Shown here piece by piece: positions 44,141 to 53,313 of a stretch of 64,000 nucleotides of DNA. The stretch's first letter is position 1, and every line of letters begins with the position of its first letter. The position numbers and the translations under genes are program-made. Under the pieces are notes generated by a model. It did not search any database. It was not told where the DNA came from and saw only the letters and a list, made by a program, of their open reading frames with translations. This DNA is from Microvirga brassicacearum (GTDB lineage Bacteria; Pseudomonadota; Alphaproteobacteria; Rhizobiales; Beijerinckiaceae). The stretch spans positions 261,237 to 325,236 of the forward strand of contig NZ_VCMV01000013.1 of assembly GCF_008757455.1 (NCBI RefSeq), read 5' to 3'.

Positions 44141-45078
44141 GTTCTCGACGCCACTTCTACCGAGGTCAGCCTCGATCGGGCAGCCCGTAAGGCGGCGGGC
44201 GGCGTCAGGATACGGGCCGCCATCATAAGACCAGCAACCAGATACACGACGCACATGGGGATGGACATGATTGCGCCTGCGAGTTGCTGATCCTGCAGTG
44301 CCGTTAATCCCGAGGCTGCGGTACCAGGATTTCGATACAAAGGTTGGCGCGCAAAACTGAGAAGGGCGCTGAGGAGGCCGCTCTGCAGCAGGGTGATGAA
44401 ACATGCGATGAGGGCGGCGGCAGCGGCCTCCCGGCCGGCGGCGGCCTTGATGACCGCCCGCCAAAACAGCAGCGCAGTCCCAAAGAAGAGGACGTGCTCG
44501 ATCCAATGAAGCCACTCGGTCGCCGCGGCTGCATCGAAGAGCGCCGGGGTGTGCCAAATCCAAAGAACCGCCATTTGGAGTGCGGCGGCTGGAACAGGTT
44601 TCATCAAGGGCGATAGGGGCGAAAGGACCGACCGCAGTTTCCCCTGATGTGCTAGTCCGCGCCGCCAACCCTCGGGCAAACTCCAGAGCCAAGCGACCTC
44701 GGGCTTGCCAAGCACGAGCAGGGGAGGCGCGATGGTAACGAGAAGAATGTGCTGCACCATGTGGGCCGACAGCAGAGCCTTGGCGGCTCCCTCCAACGGC
44801 GAGTTGAGCGCGGCGACGAGCACCGCCGTGCCTGTCAGGAAACAGCCGATTTCGCGGGCGCCGAAACCGGGCAAAAGCCGCCCTAGGCGATGCCGCAACC
44901 GAAACGCACCCGCCGCGTAGAGGGAGACGGAAATAATCAGCGGCACGCTCACCAACGGGTCGCTGGACCACAGGGTCCCGACATCATGCCAGCCATCGGG
45001 TGCGATGCCGTGGGCGAGGGCGGAACTGCTGGACGCGAGGGCCGTCGTCCACGCGATCACCCTAACGACGGCTTTCAT
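44137..45078 (-). CDS. ctaG: Cytochrome c oxidase assembly factor, caa3_CtaG family
   Basis: 313 residues from the ATG at 45078; an in-frame GTG at 45093 is the alternative. A signal-like N-terminus is followed by about seven membrane helices. Family segments HMVQHILLVTIAPPLLVLG and WIWHTPALFDAAAATEWLHWIEH with multiple His are clear. Proteins of this family help insert copper during caa3 oxidase biogenesis. It is divergent from coxB (82 bases between starts) and co-translated with a cytochrome c on the minus strand. Confidence 0.92.
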   Translation of the reverse strand: MKAVVRVIAWTTALASSSSALAHGIAPDGWHDVGTLWSSDPLVSVPLIISVSLYAAGAFRLRHRLGRLLPGFGAREIGCFLTGTAVLVAALNSPLEGAAKALLSAHMVQHILLVTIAPPLLVLGKPEVAWLWSLPEGWRRGLAHQGKLRSVLSPLSPLMKPVPAAALQMAVLWIWHTPALFDAAAATEWLHWIEHVLFFGTALLFWRAVIKAAAGREAAAAALIACFITLLQSGLLSALLSFARQPLYRNPGTAASGLTALQDQQLAGAIMSIPMCVVYLVAGLMMAARILTPPAALRAARSRLTSVEVASRT

Positions 45079-45159
45079 GAACCTGTTTTCCACAGCATCG
45101 GGAACTATCCTTCACGGCCAAGCTTTTCCGTTCGACGTGCAAACCTTGATGTAGAGCGC

Positions 45160-46188
45160 ATGGGCGTGGAATCGACTCGGTCTCGCCTCGTTCGAAGGCT
45201 GCGCACCCGCTCGGGAGACTGGGGCGGGTTGCTGCTCGGCGTGACGGGGTCCGGCTGCAGCGGCATCCAGTCGGCACTCGACCCGGCGGGCGCCGACGCG
45301 GCGCGGATTTATTGGCTCACCATCATTCTCGCGATTGGCGGCGCGCTCATTTTCGTCGGGGTCACGGCGCTTCTTCTCTATGCCATCTTCGCCGCGCCGG
45401 CGCGGCGAGCATGGCTCGGTGGGCGGCGCACGATTGTGTACGGCGGTCTTGCGTTCCCGATTGCGACCCTTTCGCTCCTGTTGCCGTACGGACTGACGGT
45501 GATGCGGGATGTCGATGCGCCGGCCGAGGACGCGCTGCAGATCGAGATCATCGGCGAACAATACTGGTGGCGCGTGCGCTATCCGGCTTCGCGGGAGCAG
45601 CCGGAAATCGTGACGGCAAACGAGTTACGGCTTCCGGTGGGCCAGCCCATCACCATCTCGGTGACGGCCACGGATGTGATCCATAGCTTGTGGATCCCCA
45701 ATTTTGGCGGAAAAATCGACATGATTCCGGGGCGAGTGAACCGTCTCAGTTTCACGGCCGAACGCGCCGGACGCTATCGGGGTGTTTGCGCCGAGTTTTG
45801 CGGCGACCAGCACGCCCGGATGGCTTTCGACGTCCTGGTCGTCGATGCCGCCGGATTTGCCGCTTGGCGTGCGGCGCAGGCTGAAGGCGCAAGAGAGCCG
45901 CCGACGCCATTTCTGCAGCGGGGTCGCGATCTTTTCCGCAGCGGCGGATGCGGCTCGTGCCACGCCGTGCGGGGAATCGAGGCGAGCGGCACGTTCGGAC
46001 CGGACCTGACTCATGTGGGAAGTCGCCGCACCATCGGAGCGGGACAGTTGCCCAACAACATCGGAACGCTCGCGGGGTGGATTGCCAACACGCAGCATAT
46101 CAAACCGGGGGTTCGGATGCCTTCCTACGGCATGCTGTCGGGCGAAGATCTGCGGGCTCTCGCCGGATACGTGGAGAGCTTGAAATGA
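45160..46188 (+). CDS. coxB: Cytochrome c oxidase subunit II with fused cytochrome c domain (caa3 type)
   Basis: 342 residues. An N-terminal segment with GSGC, possibly a lipobox, is followed by two transmembrane helices and a periplasmic cupredoxin with the CuA ligands: His in DVIHSLWIPNF, and Cys, Cys, His and Met in GVCAEFCGDQHARM (about 208-221). A class I cytochrome c domain follows, with CGSCH at about 264-268 and a distal Met in GVRMPSYG. This makes it a caa3-type subunit that can accept electrons directly from ActA/ActE. ATGA overlap with the next gene. Confidence 0.96.
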   Translation: MGVESTRSRLVRRLRTRSGDWGGLLLGVTGSGCSGIQSALDPAGADAARIYWLTIILAIGGALIFVGVTALLLYAIFAAPARRAWLGGRRTIVYGGLAFPIATLSLLLPYGLTVMRDVDAPAEDALQIEIIGEQYWWRVRYPASREQPEIVTANELRLPVGQPITISVTATDVIHSLWIPNFGGKIDMIPGRVNRLSFTAERAGRYRGVCAEFCGDQHARMAFDVLVVDAAGFAAWRAAQAEGAREPPTPFLQRGRDLFRSGGCGSCHAVRGIEASGTFGPDLTHVGSRRTIGAGQLPNNIGTLAGWIANTQHIKPGVRMPSYGMLSGEDLRALAGYVESLK

Positions 46189-48752
46189 GCGCGTTGGAAT
46201 TTCCGGAACCCGCCGAGCGCGCCCCTTCCGATTTTCCAAACCCGCTCCCGCGGCCGGAAGGCGAGTTCGACGCGCTGAAGAACACTTGGCATCCACCGCG
46301 CGGCATCAGTTTCATTACGGCAGTCAACAACACCTATGTGGGCTTGTGGTACGTTGCCACGGCGTTCCTTTTTTTTGTTCTCGCCGGAATTCTGGCGCTG
46401 ATGATGCGGGCGCAACTGGCCGTGCCCGAAAACGAGCTCATCGGTCACGATCTCTACAACCAGCTTTTCACCATGCACGGCACGGTGATGATGTTCCTCT
46501 TCGCCGTTCCGGCGGTAGAAGCCGCAAGCGTTTATCTGCTGCCGAACATGCAGGCCGCACGAGATTTGCCGTTTCCGCGGCTATCGGCCTATGCGTTCTG
46601 GGCTTATTTCGTCGGTGGGCTTGTATTCTTCTCGACCATCTTTTTCGGCCTCGCGCCGAATGGCGGCTGGTTCATGTATCCGCCGCTCACGGGCACTACC
46701 TATTCCCCCGCCGACAATGCGGATTGGTGGTTGCTCGGTATCGGCTTTATCGAGATATCGGCGATTGCCGGCGCCATCGAGATCATCGTCGGCGTGATGA
46801 AGACCCGCGCCGTCGGCATGAGCCTCGACAAACTGCCGGTCTATTCCTGGGCCATGTTGGTCTTTGCCGCCATGATCGTCGTGGGATTTCCAGCGATTAT
46901 TCTGGGCACGCTCCTGCTCGAGATGGAGCGTGCCTTCGACTGGCCGTTCTTTATCGCCGCGCGCGGTGGAGACCCGCTCCTGTGGCAGCACCTGTTTTGG
47001 TTTTTTGGCCACCCGGAGGTCTACATCATTTTCCTGCCGGCGACCGGCATGGTGTCGATGATCGTGCCTGCGATGGCGCAGACACCGCTCGTCGGTTACC
47101 GCCTCGTGGTGCTCGCGCTCATCGCCACCGGCTTTCTCTCCTTCGGCTTATGGGTGCACCACATGTTCACGACCGGCTTGCCGAAGATGTCGCTGAGCTT
47201 TTTCTCCGCCGCGAGCACGGCCGTCGCGGTGCCAAGCGGAATTCAGGTCTTCGCCTGGATTACGACGATCGCGGCGGGACGCATGAAGCTGACGACGCCA
47301 TCACTTTTCGTCATTGGCTTCCTGTTCATTTTCACGCTCGGCGGCCTCACCGGCGTCATGGTCGCGGTGGCACCGTTCGACTGGCAGGCACACGACACCT
47401 ACTTCATCGTCGCCCATCTTCATTACGTGCTCGTCGGCGGGATGGTGTTTCCGCTCTTTGCCGCCTTCTATTACTGGGTTCCGGTCGCGAGCAGTCGCGC
47501 GTTGTCCGAGCGTCTCGGGCGCTGGGTATTCGGGCTGATGTTCCTCGGGGTCAACATCACCTTTCTTCCGATGCACGTGACCGGCCTGATCGGCATGCCG
47601 CGGCGCGTCTACACCTATCCGGTCGGAATGGGATTTGACGCGCTCAATCTCGTCTCGACGGTTGGAGCGTTCATGATTGCCGCGGGCGTTGCGATCTTCC
47701 TTTTCGACATGGTGCGCAATTTCCGTTTCGCGATGGAAAACAATGCGGGCAATGTCTGGAATGCGAGCACGCTGGAATGGCTGCCGAACGGCAATTACGG
47801 GACGCGCAGCATCCCGGCGGTCAACAGCCGCGAGCCTCTGTGGGACCAACCGAATCTATCTCGCGAGGTTGAGGCGGGCCGTTACTATCTGCCCGGAACA
47901 GTGACAGGCGGTCGGGAGGCGCTTGTTACGAGTCCATTTGACGCTCGTCCGCAGTACATTCTGCAGATTCCGGGTCCCGGGTGGCAGCCCGTCCTCGCTG
48001 CCGTGTTCACGGCCGCGTTCTTTCTTCTTCTGACGGTGAAGTTGATCTTTCCGTCCTTCATCTGCGGTGTCCTCGCCGTTGGATGCGTGATCTGGTGGCT
48101 ATGGGAAACCGATCCCGGACCTGTTCGTCCACCCGCTGATATCGGCGGAGGCTTTACAGTGCCGGTCTATGTCACCGGCCCGATGAATCATTCCTGGTGG
48201 GCGATGATCGTCCTCATGGTCGTCTGCGGAATGATCTTCACCTGTCTCATCTTTTCATATTTGTTTCTGTGGCTCGTCAACCCGGGTGCCTGGCCGCCGG
48301 CGCACGTCACGCTGCCGGAGGCCGTCTGGCCCTTTCTCGCCGCTACGCTTTATGCGGCCGGTGCGTTCGCAATCATGCGCGCAAGTCGGCTGCTGCGAGG
48401 GGATGCGCGGTCGGCACCACGCCCCGTTCCGATCCTCATAGGGACGGCCTTGGTTCTCACCTGCGGCGCTTCCGCCGTCGACTTCCTGACCCTATGGCAA
48501 ACGGGCCTGAGCCCTTCGGTTCACGCCTACGGCGCGGCGGTTTATGCTATTCTGTCGCTGCAGGTGTTTTTCGTGATGACCACGTTCATCATGGGCCTCT
48601 ACACGATCGCCCGATGGCTGGCGTCGAAGCTCGATCCCGTCAGGCGCACGACCTTCGATAACATGATGCTGTTTTGGTACTATACGACGGGTCAGGGCCT
48701 CGCGGGGCTTCTCGTCGTTCACGGCTTTCCTCGGCTGACGGGCGGGAGCTGA
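46185..48752 (+). CDS. ctaD: Cytochrome c oxidase fused subunit I and III
   Basis: 855 residues. The first 600 or so are subunit I: the haem a ligand region LFTMHGTVMMF, the CuB motif GHPEVY with the proton-pathway Glu, WVHHMFTTGLP, and the haem ligands in AHLHYVL. About residues 620-855 form a subunit III-like part with five to seven helices (NHSWWAMIVLMV, FSYLFLWLVNP). The fusion of I and III is known in several caa3-type oxidases. The conserved Glu in the HPEVY motif indicates an A1-type enzyme. It follows coxB by ATGA and precedes a small membrane protein by 2 bases. Confidence 0.96.
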   Translation: MSALEFPEPAERAPSDFPNPLPRPEGEFDALKNTWHPPRGISFITAVNNTYVGLWYVATAFLFFVLAGILALMMRAQLAVPENELIGHDLYNQLFTMHGTVMMFLFAVPAVEAASVYLLPNMQAARDLPFPRLSAYAFWAYFVGGLVFFSTIFFGLAPNGGWFMYPPLTGTTYSPADNADWWLLGIGFIEISAIAGAIEIIVGVMKTRAVGMSLDKLPVYSWAMLVFAAMIVVGFPAIILGTLLLEMERAFDWPFFIAARGGDPLLWQHLFWFFGHPEVYIIFLPATGMVSMIVPAMAQTPLVGYRLVVLALIATGFLSFGLWVHHMFTTGLPKMSLSFFSAASTAVAVPSGIQVFAWITTIAAGRMKLTTPSLFVIGFLFIFTLGGLTGVMVAVAPFDWQAHDTYFIVAHLHYVLVGGMVFPLFAAFYYWVPVASSRALSERLGRWVFGLMFLGVNITFLPMHVTGLIGMPRRVYTYPVGMGFDALNLVSTVGAFMIAAGVAIFLFDMVRNFRFAMENNAGNVWNASTLEWLPNGNYGTRSIPAVNSREPLWDQPNLSREVEAGRYYLPGTVTGGREALVTSPFDARPQYILQIPGPGWQPVLAAVFTAAFFLLLTVKLIFPSFICGVLAVGCVIWWLWETDPGPVRPPADIGGGFTVPVYVTGPMNHSWWAMIVLMVVCGMIFTCLIFSYLFLWLVNPGAWPPAHVTLPEAVWPFLAATLYAAGAFAIMRASRLLRGDARSAPRPVPILIGTALVLTCGASAVDFLTLWQTGLSPSVHAYGAAVYAILSLQVFFVMTTFIMGLYTIARWLASKLDPVRRTTFDNMMLFWYYTTGQGLAGLLVVHGFPRLTGGS

Positions 48753-48754
48753 CG

Positions 48755-49114
48755 ATGAGTGGCCGCCGGACCCTGCAGGTTGTCGCGATGCTCGGCGGTC
48801 TTCTTGCATGGGCGGCGCAGTTCACCGTCCTCTATGGCGTCACGTCAACCGCCTGCGGTCGCGGATGGGCGGATACAACGCTTTTCGGGATCGGAATCGT
48901 TCACATCACCGTCGTCCTTGCGACTCTGTCTGCCCTTGCCGCTACCGCGATCCTGCTTGTTGCCTCACTCGACGCATACAAGCGATCCATCGGCTCGTCT
49001 CTCTCGGTCGTGGATCTTTTTATAAATCGCGCCACGGTCCTGATCAGCAGCTTCTCACTCGTGGTCATCGTGTGGCACGCTGTGCCCGCCTTCATCCTTC
49101 CCGCCTGCGCTTAG
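48755..49114 (+). CDS. Small membrane protein at the end of the caa3 oxidase operon
   Basis: 119 residues with three hydrophobic segments (about 10-28, 45-70 and 88-110) and three Cys. It begins 2 bases after the fused subunit I/III stop with a good GGGAG site, so it is almost certainly part of the oxidase operon. It does not carry recognisable CtaF/subunit IV motifs. It may be a fourth structural subunit or an assembly protein. No function is claimed. Confidence 0.8.
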   Translation: MSGRRTLQVVAMLGGLLAWAAQFTVLYGVTSTACGRGWADTTLFGIGIVHITVVLATLSALAATAILLVASLDAYKRSIGSSLSVVDLFINRATVLISSFSLVVIVWHAVPAFILPACA

Positions 49115-49249
49115 CTTGCCAGTGCTTTTGGGCTCGCGTCCGGTTGCTGCATGCGGGCGATAGAGATCTGATCCGCGAGGACACTTCCTGCTAGCCGCGC
49201 GCATCTGTTTCTCTGTAGAGTGGCGTTCGATGGACTGCTGGAGAGCCGG

Positions 49250-50110
49250 ATGAAGCTTGAGAAAGGTGAGTTGCCGGAGCCGCTTGATGCGGAAGCGCGC
49301 CGCAGAGTTTCGCCTGTCATCTGCTATCCTGTAAACAGTTTGGCTCCGCCCGACCTTGCAGCCTACCGCGCCGCGCGGGAGGGCTGGCAGAAGGTGGATG
49401 AGGTGATCGTGCCGCCACGCGATGCGCGATGCTTCGCGGTTCCTGCGGGCTGCTTCTTTCGCATCGTCTCTGTCGAGGGCCCGCAAGTTGGAGACCTTAA
49501 CCTCTGGGCAGCCAATGATCTCAATGAGCGCTTCTTCTCCGGCAAGACGAGGGCTTTGCACGGCACGCACCTATCCACCGGCGACCGACTCTGGTCGTCT
49601 CTGCCGTACCTTCGGCCGATGGCGACGATCACACAGGACACTCTCGACTGGTATGGCTTCGACGCGTGGGGCGGCTCCGTGCACGACGTGATCGGCACGC
49701 GGTGCGATCCCTATACGCACCGGCTCCTCTCTGGTCATGACTATCATCACTGCTGCCACTCGAACTTGACACGGGCGCTCGCCCATCATTTGAGCCGCCC
49801 GCGCGACATGGTTGAGCCTGCGGTGCACGATGTGCTCAATGTCTTCATGTGTACCGGCTTCACGCGCGGTACCGGGCAATATTTCATGAAGGCAAGCCCC
49901 GTGAGACCAGGGGACTTCCTCGAATTTTTTGCTGAAATCGATCTCCTGGGCGCCTTGTCTGCATGCCCGGGCGGTGATTGCAGCGCCGAGCACTCCAGCG
50001 ATACGGCAGCCTGCCACCCCCTGCTCGTCGAACTCTTTAGACCAATGACACCACCTGAAGGTTGGACCTCACCCACACGTAACAGCTACAGCGGAGAACA
50101 CGGGGATTGA
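49250..50110 (+). CDS. DUF1989 (urea carboxylase-associated family) protein
   Basis: 286 residues from the ATG at 49250, which has GGAG six bases upstream; a GTG at 49220 is an alternative. The DUF1989 pattern is clear: GCFFRIVSVEGPQVGDLNLW, THLSTGDRLWSSLPYLRPM, DYHHCCHSNL with clustered His/Cys, and DVLNVFMCTGF. The family is usually found beside urea carboxylase or guanidine carboxylase genes, where its role is not well defined. None of those genes is nearby here, so it is an orphan. A metal-binding role for the Cys/His cluster is plausible. Confidence 0.9.
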   Translation: MKLEKGELPEPLDAEARRRVSPVICYPVNSLAPPDLAAYRAAREGWQKVDEVIVPPRDARCFAVPAGCFFRIVSVEGPQVGDLNLWAANDLNERFFSGKTRALHGTHLSTGDRLWSSLPYLRPMATITQDTLDWYGFDAWGGSVHDVIGTRCDPYTHRLLSGHDYHHCCHSNLTRALAHHLSRPRDMVEPAVHDVLNVFMCTGFTRGTGQYFMKASPVRPGDFLEFFAEIDLLGALSACPGGDCSAEHSSDTAACHPLLVELFRPMTPPEGWTSPTRNSYSGEHGD

Positions 50111-50365
50111 GCGTCTTTGCTATCGTAGGTGTTCCGAATCTGGTGAAGGTGCAGGTCTCACACGTCGAACGGCCACACTCGGGAGTGTCCGGCTCGCTTC
50201 GACTAACTCGCAGCGATGCTTTCCAGCTTTGCGTTGGGCCTGGTGGCAACTCCAAAACTGGCAAGTTTCTTATTTGTGTCTCTGAACGCACCCGCCTTTG
50301 GGTTGATCGTCATAGGGCTGACCCCGGAAACGGACGCGGGGCTTTGAAGTCGGTCAAACTCCGCC
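50111..50365. other. Intergenic stretch between the DUF1989 and groEL genes
   Basis: About 255 bases between the end of the DUF1989 gene and the groEL 3' hairpin. No supported gene. Frames crossing it lack plausible starts and composition. Confidence 0.5.
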
Positions 50366-50390
50366 GGGGACCCTTGGCGTGCGGGTCCCC
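50366..50390 (-). terminator. Hairpin at the 3' end of groESL
   Basis: A perfect 8-bp stem GGGGACCC / GGGTCCCC with a 9-base loop lies 10 bases beyond the groEL stop. On the minus strand only a weak GTTTG follows, so termination efficiency is uncertain; it may instead protect the 3' end of the transcript. Confidence 0.5.
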
Positions 50391-50400
50391 CCAGGAGCCT

Positions 50401-52399
<1,999 letters not shown>

Positions 52400-52428
52400 C
52401 TAAGACCCTCCTGTTTCATTCCATATTT

Positions 52429-52455
52429 TTAGCACTCAGGCGGTGCGAGTGCTAA
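52429..52455. promoter_or_regulatory. CIRCE element (HrcA operator)
   Basis: The arms TTAGCACTC and GAGTGCTAA are separated by exactly 9 bases and match the CIRCE consensus perfectly. It lies 30 bases upstream of the groES start, overlapping the expected transcription start, so HrcA would repress groESL from here. hrcA itself is not in the window. Confidence 0.97.
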
Positions 52456-52460
52456 ACCGC

Positions 52461-52488
52461 CAAATAGGAAGGCCGATTATGGTGTCAA
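52461..52488 (-). promoter_or_regulatory. groESL promoter (heat-shock-like)
   Basis: On the minus strand, CTTGACA (the -35 TTGACA at 52483-52488) and CCTATTTG (the -10 TATTTG at 52461-52466) are separated by 16 bases. The CTTGA and CCTATTT form also fits alphaproteobacterial RpoH promoters. The transcript would start inside the CIRCE element, combining sigma factor and HrcA control. Confidence 0.65.
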
Positions 52489-52686
52489 GAGCGTTCAAGA
52501 AAGGGCACGACGACGAGGACTCGAGGATAACAGGAGGGCTGCTTTGCAGACCAGCAATCATAGTCCCGGGATGCGCTGGCTCGGCCCGGAATGGGAATCA
52601 CATCAAGAACGAAAGCAGACGTGGATGGTTGTTCTCTATAGACCTCGTCTCGCTTGGGCTCGTCTCGGGCGTAGAAATCAGCGTCG

Positions 52687-52929
52687 ATGCGGTATTTTTT
52701 CAACCTCGCTAGCGATCATGATGCCATTTCCGACGAGATTGGGATGGAACTTGCGAACCTGCAATCGGCGATCGACGGCGCCCGCAGAGCCATCGACGAA
52801 CTTACTCGTGAACTTCCCTCCACCACCCGCGACTGGCGGGGATGGCGGCTGGAGATTACAGATGAATTTGGTCACGTTTTGGAGACTTTGATCCTTAGCG
52901 CAGATGAGGATCCAACTCGGTCCAACTAA
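52687..52929 (+). CDS. Small DUF6894-like hypothetical protein
   Basis: 80 residues. The N-terminal RYFFNLASDHDAISDEIGME and the later WRLEITDEFGHVLETL pattern are typical of the DUF6894 small proteins that are abundant in Methylobacterium and Bradyrhizobium relatives. It is predicted soluble and cytoplasmic; the function is unknown. It stands alone between the divergent groESL control region and another small open frame. Confidence 0.75.
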   Translation: MRYFFNLASDHDAISDEIGMELANLQSAIDGARRAIDELTRELPSTTRDWRGWRLEITDEFGHVLETLILSADEDPTRSN

Positions 52930-53313
52930 TCTTCCTCTGCTTTGAATTTAAGCTTCTTCAGGCCTACTCAATTCGATTGAACGACGTGTCAGGTGCAACT
53001 CTCTTGAGGCGGGTACGTTGATCGATCGGTCCGGCGTATCGGAGTAGGTTCGATGGCTAAGAATAAAAAACCGCGCAACGAAAGCGCCGTCGAGAAGCCG
53101 GATGTCGAAGACAAGTCCACTAACCTTGAAGCCGTAGCGGCGCACGTGCGTGCCATGCTCTTGCGTCTCAGAATAAGGAATTGCGCGCCGCGCCAGCAGT
53201 TCGACAGTTCAGAAACCATACTTTGACAGACAGCCGGTCGACCATCCGACCAGATCAGATAGTTGGGCGCACGCATCGGGAAATGCAGTCCGGGACTTTC
53301 GACTGCCGCGGTC
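52930..53313. other. 384-base stretch between the DUF6894-like gene and the TRAP operon end
   Basis: Contains one possible small gene at 53053-53226. No other coding region, hairpin or repeat was recognised in it. No clear terminator was found for the leftward TRAP operon that ends at 53314. Confidence 0.5.
53053..53226 (+). CDS. Possible small hypothetical protein
   Basis: 57 codons from an ATG at 53053 preceded by GGAG eight bases upstream. The product is strongly charged (N-terminal AKNKKPRNESAVEKPDVEDK) and has no recognisable motif. Codon composition does not rule it in or out. It may be a real short basic protein or a chance frame. Confidence 0.35.
   Translation: MAKNKKPRNESAVEKPDVEDKSTNLEAVAAHVRAMLLRLRIRNCAPRQQFDSSETIL

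Noticed and set aside
46286-47638. Plus-strand 450-codon frame inside the fused oxidase subunit I/III gene
   Set aside because: Out-of-frame shadow of a gene with conserved haem and copper ligands; its product is rich in Arg and His with no motif.
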